Origin: Artemisia argyi
Lineage: Eukaryota > Streptophyta > Magnoliopsida > Asterales > Asteraceae
NCBI GenBank assembly: GCA_030686995.1
Contig: CM060704.1
Location: 114,016,042 to 114,080,041, forward strand
Reading direction: 5' to 3'
Length of the DNA: 64,000 nt
Shown: positions 33,552-45,793 of the stretch, one piece after another
Layout: every line of letters begins with the position of its first letter
Numbering within the stretch: the stretch's first letter is position 1
The notes under the pieces: generated by a model
Database searches by the model: none
Told to the model about the DNA's origin: nothing
Seen by the model: the letters and a program-made list of their open reading frames with translations, nothing else
Program-made: the position numbers and the translations under genes

Positions 33552-36500
33552 TGATGAGTGTGTAAATACTCATCATTTTTATCGTATCTGAACTGCCAAA
33601 ACATCCAAAAACACTCAGAAATGCATCAAAATACAGAAATTATCCCAAAAGTGTGTTTTATAGGTTTTAATTGCAAAATGTTTAAAAACAAATGAAAAAC
33701 GAACAAAGTTTGCATAATTGGCAGTTTCAGTCCCTCAAGTTTCATAAATTGACAAAACTAGTCCCTGAAGGTTTAAAATAAAAGAAAAGTCAACCCAAGG
33801 TTTTTAAAAAAGTCAAAAAAATTATCAAACTAAGTCCTTGGGTGAAAAGTTTGAGAAAATTACACATTTGGTCCCTGCAGTTTGAAAATTGGCAAAAATG
33901 GTCCTCGGGTGTTAAAATTGGAGAAAATTACATTAAGGGTCCTTATGGAATTACAAGATGGCAAGAAAGGTCCTTGGAAACAACTTTGGGAATTTGGCAA
34001 CATTGGTCCCTAAAAAATCAGCTTTGTCAAATTTGGTCCTTGGGCTAAAAATTACACAAACCAAACAGATCCCATTTACAAATTATAAACCCAAAACCTA
34101 TTCCCTTAATCTAAATAATAAACAACCAAGCCCACTCACACCCTTTGGCCCATTCCCTTCCTTGGCCCAATCCAACACCCACCTCCCCGTTTTAATATAA
34201 ACCCAAGCCAACCCTTCCCCTTTGACCACCCTTCCACCTCACCCCACTCAAACATGTTAAACACCAAAACCTCCATCATCACCCCTAAGCCTGCCATCAC
34301 CCCTGCAATACTCAACCCCCTCCCCCCTTGCCTAACCAAACAAGAGCTACACTCCAAATTTGAACCTCTGGCATAAAATATCAAAGAAAATGTCAAAGGA
34401 AGTTTGGGCACCAAAATAATTAAACGGTCAAGATCGAAAATTTGTGATCCTGTGGTCAAGAAACAAGTTGGGAAAGAGACAATGGAACTCAGGAACCCTA
34501 ATTGTGGAGTATAAATTGAGAAGAGAAGCCATGGAGCAGAGAGTAGTTTTTTAGTTGTAATTTTATTTCTTTATGTCGAATTTATATTTTTCAGTCTAAA
34601 ATTAGTTTATGAAAGTTGTAGTTTCAGTGTAATGTTGTAAGATTGAAGTTTCAATTAATTAAATTCAAGTTTCAAGTCATTCTCAGTTCATGAAATTTCA
34701 CCTTATGCCAAAAATATTCAAAAAGCCCAATTGTTGTTTGTACTTATTTTCATGGGCTTTCTAGGCTCATGTAGGTTCCCATAAGCTGATTTAAGCTTCT
34801 AGAAACCATAAATTCAGTGGTAGTTGTAAAAAGCAAAAAATTCAGAAAAAAAAAATAAGAAAAATAGGAAAGAAATAAAAATTTCACAGGTCATGAAGAA
34901 GGAAGCAAGAGGGATGGCTGAATATTGGATGGCTTGGATTTTAGTGACTTATGGAAGTCTTTAGGATGGTTCATTGGTTCTTGGTTCTTAATGGCTTAGC
35001 AGGATTGCTTATTGTGAGTATTTTTACTCAAAATCTTGCTTATACTGTAGCATTGATTATAGCTTAACAATTATGCTTATTCTGTGTTTTTCTAATGCTT
35101 GTATGCTTATTGTTAGCTTTTATAATCTGTAGTGTAAATTGGAACTCATTGGTGTCATAATGTGTGTTAACTGATTAGAATAAGCAATATGGGTAGTAAT
35201 GGTTAGATGTTGGTAGCAGTTGTGTTTTTGAGCTTAAATAGACCCACTTCATCATATGAGAACTTGGTAAACTGAAATCATAGATTAAATGAGTAAAACC
35301 CTTTGAAAACAATAGATCACTGATTTTTAAGGAGTGTTTGGGATAAGGAGGTACCCTGTGTTCCAGGGTGTATTTGTTGTTGGTTTCTGTTTACATAAGT
35401 CACATTAGGTTTAAATCAGTTAGGCATATCATAAAATCAAGTATTTTTCTTATAAAAAGTCAATTTCACTCTCAATCCTCTTAACAGGTTAACTGTTAGG
35501 GATTTAGGTTGGGTAGATCAACAATTTAGCCATAAACTCTGTTAGTATAGATTAATTTAGTTGTGTCATAGCTTAATATTTAATTTTTAGTTATTAAACC
35601 AAGATCAAACTTCACAAAAGTCAACTGAGGAACAAAGTTGGAAAAGTCAAAATCACACAATTAAGCAGAATTTCAATTTCTTGGGGGAATTTTCATGATT
35701 TTTGTAGGTTGATTTAGGATTTGAAATTCCTTGTGCTCATAGTATACCACCTAAACTGAGGGAATCAAAGCTTATTTCATTTTTAGGAATTTTTTTCCTA
35801 GCCTGTGCAAGAGCTGGAAGTTAGCTGCAGGGAGAGACACCTCCCCTGCACCACAGGGATTGACCCAACTTCTTGGGTTCACTCTGGCTTATTTAGTGGG
35901 CCCCACCTTCAGTAATTTAGCCTTTTGGACTGCTGACCAACCCAGCTTGTTAGTTGTGTGCTTAATTTGAGCTTGAAAGCTTTTGCCTTAGCTTAATTAG
36001 CTCCCATTATTGACCTGTTCACACTGACCAAACCTGAGCAATCAGCTTTTGTGACCAAGTTCCTACCCCTACCAAGACCTCAATAATAAGCAATAAGCCA
36101 TAAGCCAGGCTTATTGGCTTATTGGGAAGTTGGCCAGGTCAACCTTAAAGGTCAATCATCATTTTGAACCCCCTTTCACCCCAGTGGACCCCACAGAGGT
36201 CCAAAAGACCCTTGTTGGCCTGTTTGTACCTGAATTGGATTTGGAATTGCTTATTTGGCTATTTGGCTTATTTAGTTAAACTTACTTGTCATTTTAGCTT
36301 TTTCCAAGTACACATAAGTTATTTGTAGCTTATTCTCTGGCCTGAGTACTCTGTGTGGCTTGTTTCAAGCTTATTGAAGCATATCTAAGCTTAAAGCTCA
36401 CTGTTTGGCTTATTAATAAGCACACAACTTATTTTTTAGTTTCATAGATAGTTCCTTCACAAAAAGTTCCTAAATCCATTAGTAAATCAGTTGTGTAAAA

Positions 36501-37342
36501 TAAAAATCAAGAAAATCCAAATTTAAATAAAATGATAGCTTCTATTTAAGCCGTTTGGCTTATTTTTTTGCTTATTTATAAGCACTTCTCATTTTTAAAT
36601 TTTTCTTAGGTTTATTATAACTTAGAATAATTTTAGGAATTTTTTCAGATTTTTCCTTGGTCATTTAGTATTTTTTATAATTTAATTTAGTTTAATTCAA
36701 TTAAATAATTAGTTTTAATTAATAATTAATAATTAAAAAGTAGAAAAAATAGGTTTTCTGCTTTAAAATTAGTTTTATAATATTTTAGATTTTTCTAAAT
36801 TTAATTTTCATTTTTCTAGTTAATTTTCATAATTAATTAATAATTAGTATAATTTAGTTAATTAAAAAGTAATTAATAATTAGTAATTAATTAATAGTAA
36901 TTAATTAAATAGTTGTAAAAATAATTTTAATTTTCTATAAAATTTCTTATAACATTAGGATTGTAAAAATATAATTTTCACATTCGTAGGATTTTATTTG
37001 CTCACGTTTCACTTTTTATTTTGCGCGTTCGCGTTTATTTTAAATTCAAACGAGCGTTTTTAGGTTTCACTTACGTTTTAGGTTACCTGATCATCAGTAA
37101 TTGTTAGAATAGTGTTTCTAAGTTATTTTCAATCATAATCTCGTAGTATAATCATAATAATCAAATTCCTAATCCTCCTATTAAATCACCCGATCACTTA
37201 AAACGTTTTTAATACAATTGCTTACCTCGCTGGGACATAACAACCCGGGAATACACTGTACTCCTTGGTTAGTTGGTCTGAGACATTTGACTTGGTTGAC
37301 CAATCACATTGGAAAACTTAGTTGACCGTTTAGGACCAATCA
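33552..37342 (+). mobile_element. Probable solo LTR (3.8 kb) inside the Mutator-like element
   Basis: Begins TGATGAGTGTGTAAATACTCATCA, which contains the perfect palindrome TGATGAGT/ACTCATCA and is typical of some gypsy LTR starts; ends ACCAATCA. The 5-bp duplication TTCCC flanks it (33547-33551, 37343-37347). Interior: AT-rich, with repeated 'ttggtcc/ggtccct' blocks (33730-34050) and many 'ggcttatt' motifs (36100-36600). No primer site, purine tract or coding sequence. The right edge rests on the duplication only. Confidence 0.6.
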
Positions 37343-37356
37343 TTCCCCATGAGACC

Positions 37357-37850
37357 TTTTTAAAAGTCAAAATGGGCAAATGCAACATCCCTTAAATACT
37401 GTAAATTGTATGCAAGCTGCAAAATTGTCAAGTTCATTTTTTGGTATCTGTTTACTTTTAAAAGTCAAATGGGTAAATCCAAGCATCCCTTAAACACTGT
37501 AAACTATATATGCAAGCTTCAATATTGTCAAGTTCATTTGATATATGTTGACTTTTAAAAGTCAAAATGGGTAAATCCCTAAAAACTGTAAACTGTATAT
37601 GCAAACTGCAAAATTGTCAAGTTCATTTTTTGGTATCTGTTGATTTTTAACAGTTAAAATGGGCAAATCTAAATGCCTCCTAAACACTGTAAACTGTATA
37701 TGCAAGCTGCAAACTGTCAAGCTCATTTTTTGGTCAGGCATGTCTTTCCAATGTGCAAAAGTTCAAACTTTTAGCATCTATTAACTTTTAAAAGTCAAAA
37801 TAGGTAAATCCATACATCCCCTAAACTGCATATTCAAACACAAACTGCAA
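37357..37850 (+). repeat. Minisatellite, about 96-bp unit, 4-5 copies
   Basis: Unit of the type 'ttttaaaagtcaaaatggg...aaactgtatatgcaagctgcaaaattgtcaagttcattttttgg', with copies starting near 37357, 37456, 37553, 37644 and 37785. The spacing varies (91-141 bp). It begins 15 bp after the solo LTR. Confidence 0.85.
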
Positions 37851-38236
37851 ACTACCAATGTCACCTCAACCTTCAAACATTCAATCAATGTTACAAGATT
37901 CAAAATGTCAAGCATAACTGTTAAAGATTCATAAACAAGATTCAGAATGTGTTTCAAGGACATATTCAATTGTTACAGTTAAACTAGACTATATTAGATC
38001 AAGCATAACAGTTCACGGACATTCTTCCCAGAATTCACCCACATCAACTACCTTTTCTATCAACTAAACAAAAAGGAACTATACAAACCTATTCCAACAA
38101 TTAAACTATAAAGAATTACATCATAAGTTATAATAGTTAAAAGCTATTGTTTTCGCCACCAAACTATTAAACAGATAACCCAAATACATATCATTGTTTT
38201 CAAAAGATAAACACTTCTTCCTACTGCTTCCTGTCT
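37851..38236. other. Non-coding interior of the Mutator-like element
   Basis: AT-rich, no gene seen. Confidence 0.4.
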
Positions 38237-38618
38237 TCAACTTTTGGGGGCTGACACATACCACTTCTTTCTGTTACTTCTTGAGCAACCCACATCTGTT
38301 CCAAGAGAAAGTACAATTGGTCTATTAAGGGTGGAAGCAATAAGCTTAGAAGTGGAAGCCTTTCCTTTTACCTTTCTCATCTTTGAGGTGGAAGCAGTAG
38401 GCTTAGAAGTGGAAGCCTTTCCCTTGCTCACCCTTGAGGTGGAAGCAGTAGGCTTAGAAGGCAGCAACCAACATCATCATCACTGTCACTGGAAGTTGCG
38501 GATGTAGAGTCTGACCAATTACCAAAATATACCAAGTCCTCTTCAGATGTGTCTGAAATATAGATATCATCAATTTAAATGATGATGAAATCATCCTCTT
38601 TTCCTTTGGAGTTTGTAT
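38237..38618 (-). pseudogene. Second captured gene, 3' exon remnant (acidic and Ser/Thr/Lys-repeat protein)
   Basis: On the minus strand a TTTCTAG acceptor precedes 38618. The following frame is acidic ('DTSEEDLVYFGNWSDSTS', 'SSDSDDD'). After a frame change it becomes a repeat 'KPTASTSK...KGKASTSK' (38467-38237). A stop near 38575 and the frame change mark decay. It probably belongs with the exon at 39173-39397. I do not recognise the family; low-complexity charged tails are hard to assign. Confidence 0.45.
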
Positions 38619-39172
38619 CTAGAAAGATAGCACACACCAAAGAGAAAAATAAGATAAAATAAAGACATCAGTGCTTGTGTCTATACTAGCTGTCAATATA
38701 CTAAACTATCAATGAAAAGCAATCATTTGTAGAACATTCCCTGACTTACATAATCATCTGTTATTTGAATGGTCATTTGATCGTAAAAGAGAGAAAAGGG
38801 TGTTTGGGCGTTGAATTGAACAAGGCACTAGATTCATTGCAAAACTAAAGTGGATAACCAAACACCCCTACAACTAAGTCAAATAGCAAAAACAAAACTA
38901 CTATCACACTTTGCATCATCAACCTGCAGATTAAGACATTACTATTATCCTACTTTGCGTCAGGAAAGACTATTTAAGCTATTCAGACATTACTACTATC
39001 CTACTTTGCATCATTAACCTGCAAAGCTACTTTTACATCATAGTGAAAGTATAGAACAAATCCTATTAGGCATCATCTACACTACTAAAAGTCCCATGTG
39101 CATACTACAAACATTCACTTTCTGTAAAAACAACAAACAATAAACACATAATCCGAAACCATTTCAACTTAC

Positions 39173-39397
39173 TTGGTACATCCTCAGCCATTCGCATGAT
39201 TTTTTCCTAACAAATTCAAGTATTTCCTCTTGTAGTTCTTTGCTTATATTCTCAGAATCACCATATTTTGTTTCAACTTCTTCACGATATTTGGCTATAA
39301 CTGCATCAATGATTTCATCTCTGAGTACAACTTTAGACCAATCTTTTACTGACGAATGATTATCCCCTGTAAACATAGTCTTTCCCTTATCAACCAT
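39173..39397 (-). pseudogene. Second captured gene, first exon (unknown family)
   Basis: 75 codons from ATG 39397 to a GTAAGT donor (intron from 39172). The sequence has a polar N-terminus, 'DWSKVVLRDEIIDAVIAKY', and a glutamate- and lysine-rich helix ending 'KKSCEWLRMYQ'. It opens toward the right TIR, divergent from the HROB-like gene. No known domain recognised. It looks like a real plant exon because the frame, donor and helical pattern agree. Confidence 0.5.
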
Positions 39398-39605
39398 TTC
39401 TCTGTTAGTGATTTGGTTGGTTTGAATGTGTGTAGCACTGTATCGAATGGAAATTAGGGTTGGGTTGGTTTGCTTTAATTAGGTGAAATGAGGTTTGGTT
39501 TTGGGGTTGAGTATTTTAAGTGTTAAATCGCGGATAGACGAAATGGGTCTTAATTCGGGTATATAACTTGAATATTAACGTGCCATAAAAACCAGAAACA
39601 TACCT

Positions 39606-39831
39606 AACTTGTTACAAGAATCGTCCCTATGGTTTCGCAACAAATATGAACCATTTTATCCCTCACGTGAGGCCCACATGACAAGACTTAACGACGGAAA
39701 CTAACGCCCATCCATTCAAAGGATGGGTCAACATAAAATGGACAACCACAAGGATGATTCGTGTAATTATTGAGAGTTTAGGAAGAAAATGGCAATTTAG
39801 GCCTAAACATAAGGACGATTTACGTAATTAA
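39606..39831 (-). repeat. Right TIR of the Mutator-like element
   Basis: Inverted copy of 31872-32095. The last bases read GTAATTAA, the complement of the left start. Confidence 0.75.
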
Positions 39832-40351
39832 CTCTAAACAATATTGTGTGCAAAAACTTCAAATTATGAGTAATGGAAGCACTGAACAAGCATTTCACAA
39901 AACTTTAAAAACATGTCAACATCGTTGTAAAGCCTGAAGATACACTATTATCTATTTACCATTAATTGTTTTTTCTTTTGTCAAAATAGAGATTTTAGTC
40001 ACGTAAATAATTTCATTTTTTACAAATCTTATCTAAATGTACTTTCTGTTTTATTGGTTTATATTTCTTCAACGGTTTTAAATCCACGGAGAAACCTCAA
40101 CTCCGTATATTTTTGGTGTTGACTGTCCTTTCCCAACGAACAACCCTAAGTAATGTTGAGTTGTTTTCTGCGAACCAGGCTCCAAAAACCCTCCCTTTTC
40201 CAGCCCAACAAGAACATTTGCGTTGAGGAAATTGGCACCCGAAGGCTAATCTAAGAACATTTGATTTATATTTATATAATGATAATATGTAAAGAAAAAA
40301 AGGTTGTGACATATGGTCATATATATTAAAATTTATTCATAGTGATATTGG
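39832..40351. other. Intergenic
   Basis: AT-rich with no gene. It ends with ATTGG (40347-40351), the target duplication of the copia element. Confidence 0.5.
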
Positions 40352-40912
40352 TGTTGGACTTATGTCCAAGTTCATAACTAATTGGTGAGACTATCGTTAA
40401 AAGTAGAGTCCTTTTTGGGTCGCCCTCGATGAACCGTAAAAGAGAAAATCTATTCGAAGAATAGGTAACAAGGCATGGGTATTTTTTTGTGGTTATCCCA
40501 CATCGCCCCAAAGGGGTAAACCAACTCCCTCTAATGCCTTATATATAGAGGGAGCATGCCAAAGTTATTACTACTTATCTCCTCATTCTAATTCCTACTC
40601 CTTATAAGAGTCTTTCGTATATCGGGACCTTAGGAGTTCGAAAGAATTGTTTCTCTTTGGTTCGTAGGTGTGAGCTATTAGAGGTACTCTCGTTTGGGTA
40701 CTCGCCTCCAAGTTCGACCAAGGTGGTCCGCATGAGAAATTCGATTTTCTCAAAGGTTAGTAATTTTCTTATTACTTATTTAATTATTTATTTTTTTTAA
40801 GTTGCTTTTAGTTAATTAGGTTTAGATCTTTTAGGGTTTAGTTCCCTTCTTGCCCTAGATTATTATTATTTCCGCTGCGTGTTAATCTAGTTTGAGAATA
40901 GAAAACCCATCA
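40352..40912 (+). repeat. 5' LTR of the copia element
   Basis: 561 bp, TG...CA ends. TATA-like 'cttatatatagagg' at about 40539-40552 probably marks the promoter, with the RNA start shortly after. Confidence 0.95.
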
Positions 40913-40913
40913 G

Positions 40914-40925
40914 TGGCATCAGAGC
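40914..40925 (+). other. Copia primer-binding site
   Basis: TGGCATCAGAGC begins one base after the 5' LTR; one transition from the usual TGGTATCAGAGC complementary to initiator methionine tRNA. Confidence 0.8.
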
Positions 40926-41748
40926 TTTAGCCTAATTCTATTAGCACTTAAAAAGTAAATTGTTAACATGTGATAAGTGTAAATAATAATTGTATATTAT
41001 ATTATTGTCTTATGATCATTGAATGTAAATATGAATTTACATTTTGAACCTTATATTTTAAAATGTTTAAAATAGAACCTTAAAGTTTAAAATGTTTCGT
41101 TTTTAACCTTATATTTTAAAATGTTTAAAATAGAACCCTAAAGTTTAAAATGTTTCATTTTGAACCTTATATTTTAAAATGTTTAAAATAGAACAAAAGT
41201 TTAAAATGTTTAAAAGAAACCTTATACATATACTATAATTGTTATATTATTTGAAACTACTAAAACAAAATTCTCGTTTTAGATATATAGAAAATGTGAA
41301 TAGTATGCTAACCCATGAAAACCGCACATCTATCATATGGGCTATTAATGGAGCGTGTGTGGTTTACCGGCACATTAATAAGAGAACATAAGTGAAAGGT
41401 GATGTGGGTCTCGCGATTCTCGGGTTGACTCGAGCCGGGTACCACGCGGGTTTTGCATGGTTAAATTCACTGTCTTATTCATGATCCTCGGCATCCCAGT
41501 CATGAATTGTAGATAAGCATATACGAGATTAACATGCCATTGATCAGAATCAATGAATCTCAAAAGAACTAGGAATTTCATAGAGAATGAAATTGACAAA
41601 GACATTGTCTACCTAAAATAATTTTGTGATGTGATTACGGCAACCCTCTTCATAAAACAAATCTAAAATATGGATCCTAGCCTTAATATAAAATTGGGTA
41701 ATTGATTAAGGAATATTCATTCTAAACTAAAATTGTTTTATCTTATAG
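40926..41748 (+). other. Copia leader
   Basis: Untranslated leader between primer site and gag ATG. It contains three degenerate copies of 'ttatattttaaaatgtttaaaatagaac' (41046-41210). No gene. Confidence 0.6.
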
Positions 41749-42663
41749 ATGTCTACTGAAAATGGTGTCAATCCTCCCGTTCCCAATCCCTCACATAACC
41801 CAAACTTCTCATTACTCTCAGTTCTTGGGAGGGAAAGACTCACCGGTCCTAACTATATGGACTGGATGCGAAACCTTAGGTTCACCCTAAGGTACGAGAA
41901 CAAAGAGTATGTTCTCGATGAGCAAATTCCCAAAATTGATGATGAGTCAACTCAAGAAGAGATTGAAGCTCACTGAAAGCACTATGATGATGCAAACAAA
42001 GTGTCATGCATCATGGCATCGTCCATGAGCCCTGAACTGCAAAAGACTTTTGAGAACACTTAGGCTTATGAGATGAACCAACAGCTCAAAGAAATGTTTC
42101 AGGCAAAGGCAAGCAAAGAACGCCTTGATGTTGTTAAATCCCTCATGGCTTGCAAACCAAAACCTGGAGCCTCTATTTGTGCTTTTGTCTTAGAGATGAA
42201 AGGGTTCTTTGACAGATTGGGATCTCTGAACATGGTATTCGATACTGAGCTTTCTATCAACATAATCCTATCTGGTCTGCCAGCTGATTACAATCAGTTT
42301 GTGCTCTCGTATCAAATGAACGGGAAAGAGACCTCAATAATGGAACTCCATAGCTTGTTGCAAACCGCTGAGCAATGGATCAAGAAGATTGATATGCCCT
42401 CTACTTCAGCGGCTCCTGTGTTGACTGTTGGTCATAATGCAAAGAAAAGAAAGACTTCTCATTCCAACTGGAAAGGAAAGGCCATAAAAGGAAAGTCCGA
42501 TCATGGGTCTAAGAGAAAGGCTGAATCTGATATTGCACCGACAAGTGATCCAAAGGAAGCAGTGTGCTTCTAATGCAACACAAAGGGACATTGGAAGCGT
42601 AGCTGCCCAAAATATCTGAAGGACCACAAAGACGGAAAGGTCGAAAAGGGTAGTCACTCAGGT
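41749..42663 (+). pseudogene. Copia gag region
   Basis: From ATG 41749 the frame shows 'LTGPNYMDWMRNLRFTLRYENKEYVLD', the start of the copia gag (UBN2-type) domain. It continues to 'ILSGLPADYNQFVLSY' and a CCHC zinc knuckle at 42565-42606 (C-x2-C-x4-H-x4-C spacing). Stops interrupt at 41974 (TGA), 42061 (TAG) and 42571 (TAA); the last lies inside the zinc knuckle. All are in one frame, which continues into pol, as expected for a single copia polyprotein. Gag would form the particle and bind element RNA. Confidence 0.9.
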
Positions 42664-45063
42664 ATGTTTATGATCGAACTCCACAATACTACAACTTCTG
42701 ATTCGTGGGTCTTGGATACAAGGTGTGGTACTCACATTTGCACTGTATTCCAGGGTCTAAAGGAAAGTAAGAAGTTGAAGCATGGAGAGCTCAACTTAGT
42801 CATGGGGAACAGGAAAATCACACCTGTGACGAAGATTGGAAAGTACGAGCTCATGCTAAAGTCTGGAGTTAGGATAAATTTAAATAATTGTTGTTATTCG
42901 TCAGAAATGACAAGAAACATTATTTCATTTCATGTTTTGTTTAAGGAAGGTTATCAATTTTCATTTGACAATGAGAATGGAGATATTTTGGTTTATTCAA
43001 ATGGTTGTTTTATATTTAAAGCTTCTCCTTGCAAAGGCATATATGAAACTGTTGAATGTATTAGTGATAATGGCAATGTGGTTTTAAATGTTGGTTCGTC
43101 TAATGAGCTTGATAAATCAAAATTGTGGCATTCTCGTCTTGGGCACATAAACAAGAAACGCATCGCCCAACTCCAAAAGGATGGAGTGTTGGAATCATTC
43201 GACTTCAAATCGGATGATGTATGCGAGTCTTGCTTATTGGGAAAGATGACTAAATCACCATTCACAGGAACATGTGAAAGAGGTGAAGGATTATTGGACT
43301 TAGTACACACGGATGTGTGTGGACCATTCCGATCAACCACAAAAGATGGAAACCGCTACTACGTTACATTTACTGATGATTTCAGTAGATATGGATATGT
43401 TTATCTGATTAAACATAAGTTGGATACTTTTGAAGTATTCAAAAGGTTTCAAAACGAAGTAGAGAACCAACTGGGCAGAAAGATAAAGGTACTCCGATCC
43501 GATAGGGGAGGAGAATACCTTAGTATCGAATTTTTCGATCATCTTAAAAACTGTGGTATAGTTTCACAGTTAACTCCTCCTAGAACACCACAACTAAATG
43601 GAGTTGCGGAGAGGAGAAATAGAACCCTGTTAGACATGGTTCGATCTATGATGTGTCGAGCAACACTTCCAATAAGCTTCTGGGGTGACGCATTAGAAAC
43701 AGCCGCCCATATCTTAAATCTTGTACCCACTAAGAAGGTTTCGAAGACACCTTTTGAGATGTGGAAGGGAAAACGTCCTTCCCTTGGGCACATCAAAATT
43801 TGGGTTTGTGAGGTTTTCGTTAGACGAGAAGCTCAGGACAAACTAGAAGCCAGATCCGAAAAGTGTCTTTTCATCGGTTATCCTAAAGAGTCATTTGGAT
43901 ATTTGTTTTACAGACCCAAGGATAATGTGGTGTTTGTAGCTCGAAGAGGAACGTTCCTCGAGAGAGAAATGATATCCAAAGAGGACAGTGGGAGTAAAAT
44001 AGACCTTGAAGAAATTCAAGATTCTGCCGATGAAGAACCTATAGTAAACACTGACACTCAACAAGAGGTGGTGACACCTGTTGAACCTGATGATATATCC
44101 TTACCCATTCGCAGAACAAGTAGTAGAGTAAGCAAGCCTTCTCAGGATCCTCAATTCAATTATGGTTTCCATATTGAAGAGGACAAGATTAGTGATAGTA
44201 CACTAAGTGAGTTGGATGAGCCTGCTAACTACAAGGAAGCGATGGCAAGCCCTGAGGATGCTAAGTGGAAGGAAGCTATGAAAAGCGAGATTAAATCTAT
44301 GTATGACAACCAAGTTTGGAACTTGATTGACACTATACACGGTCTTAAGATTGTGGGATGTAAGTGGATCTTCAAGAAGAAGACAGACATGGATGGCAAT
44401 GTACACACTTATAAAGCTAGGTTGGTAGCGAAGGGTTATACTCAAACCCACGGGATTGATTATGAGGAAACCTTCTCACCAGTAGCTAAAATAAAGTCAA
44501 TTAGGATAATGCTTGCCATAGTTGCGTTTCATGATTATGAAATATGGCAAATGGATGTCAAGACCGCTTTCCTTAATGGAAAACTAATAGAGGATGTGTT
44601 TATGGCACAACCAGAAGGTTTTGAAAATGCAAAGTATCCTAAAAGAGTGTGCAAGCTTCAAAAGGCCATTTATGGACTTAAACAGGCATCTTGTAGCTGG
44701 AATCTCTGCTTCCATGAGAAAGTCACACAGTTTGGATTTTCTAGAAGCAAAGATGAGTCCTGTATATATATCAAAGTCAGTGGGAGTATTGTAGTCTTCC
44801 TGGTATTATATGTGGATGATATACTACTCATTGGAAACGATATCCCAACATTACAAAGTGTAAAAGAATGGTTGGGGAAATGTTTCTCTATGAAAGATTT
44901 GGGAGATGCAGCATATATTCTCGGTATAATGATTTATAGAGATAGGTCAAAGTGTCTTATAGGACTTAGCCAGGACACGTACTTAGATAAAATTTTGAAA
45001 AGATTCAAAATGGAGAATTCTAAGAAAGGGAATCTACCCTTACATCATGGCATAAAGATTTAA
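42664..45063 (+). pseudogene. Copia pol: protease, integrase, reverse transcriptase
   Basis: 799 codons open. Protease: the catalytic triplet at 42715-42723 reads D-T-R instead of the D-(S/T)-G of aspartic proteases. Integrase: HHCC finger at about 43126-43240 ('WHSRLGH', 'CESC'), then the D,D,E core ('HTDVCGPF', 'FTDDFSRYGYVYL', 'SDRGGEYLS', 'PQLNGVAERRNRT'). Reverse transcriptase: 'WIFKKKTDMDGNVHTYKARLVAKGY', 'MDVKTAFLNG', 'AIYGLKQA' and the catalytic 'YVDD' at 44809-44820. The frame closes at 45061 in place of continuing to RNase H, because of a small indel next to it. Integrase and RT motifs look intact; the protease does not. Confidence 0.95.
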
Positions 45064-45793
45064 GGATCTATGTCCGAAAACTAATGAAGAACTGGACAGA
45101 ATGAGTCGAGTCCCATATGCCTCGGCTGTAGGATCGATCATGTATGCCATGACGTGCACAAGGCCCGATGTCTCCTTTGCTTTGAGCATGGTGAGTCGAC
45201 ATCAGCAGAACCCTGGTGAAGGTCATTGGACAGCAGTAAAGAACATTCTTAAGTATTTAAGAAATACTAAAGACAGGTTCTTAGTTTATGGTAGAGAAGA
45301 AGAACTCAGAGTGACTGGTTATAGTGATGCAAGTTTCCAAACAGATAAAGATGATAGTCGTTCACAGTCTGGTTGGGTATTTTTGCTAAATGGGGGAGCA
45401 GTGACGTGGAAAAGTTCAAAGCAAGATACAGTGGCAGACTCCACATGCGAGTCTGAGTATATTGCAGCTTGTGAGGCTTCAAAGGAAGCTATTTGGATGA
45501 AGAATTTCATTGGAGATCTTGGAGTTGTTCCAACTGTACAAGACCCTATTGAAATATTATGTGATAATGAGAGTGCAGTCGCCTTGACTAAAGAACCCAA
45601 GGATCACGGAAAGTCAAAACACATTGAAAGGAAATACCATTTTGTTTGAAGAAAGGTAGAAGAAGGACACGTGATTGTGAAAGACATACGATCAGAGGAT
45701 AATCTAGCTGATCCATTCACAAAGGCATTGGCTAAGTCCAAACACGATGAACATGCTTGGAGCATTGGATTGAAAGATAAAATAAAGTTTTAG
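45064..45793 (+). pseudogene. Copia RNase H domain
   Basis: In the +1 frame relative to pol. 'RPDVSFALSMVSR' ends the reverse transcriptase connection. RNase H follows, with 'YSDASFQTDKDDSRSQSG', 'DSTCESEYIAACEASKEA' and 'CDNESAVALTKEP'. A TGA at 45647 interrupts it; the same frame then runs on to the natural end at 45791-45793 (TAG). It would remove RNA from the RNA-DNA hybrid during reverse transcription. Confidence 0.92.

Larger units (their letters stand above)
31872..39831. mobile_element. Mutator-like element with ~225-bp TIRs carrying gene fragments
   Basis: Positions 31872 to about 32095 and about 39606-39831 are inverted copies (roughly three quarters identical by eye), starting TTAATTACATAAATAG and ending with its complement. 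They share blocks such as 'gtccttatgtttaggc' and 'gcgaaaccatagggacgatt'. Long TIRs without transposase, enclosing gene-like sequence, suggest a Pack-MULE. A tentative 9-bp duplication is TAAATAATA (31858-31866) / TAAACAATA (39835-39843), 8 of 9, if 2-5 bp at the ends are allowed to differ. Content: an HROB-like pseudogene, a solo LTR, a minisatellite and a reverse-strand gene fragment. Without the solo LTR the element is about 4.2 kb. Confidence 0.6.

Noticed and set aside
42993..43796. Antisense open frames opposite copia pol
   Set aside because: Shadows of the conserved integrase coding frame.
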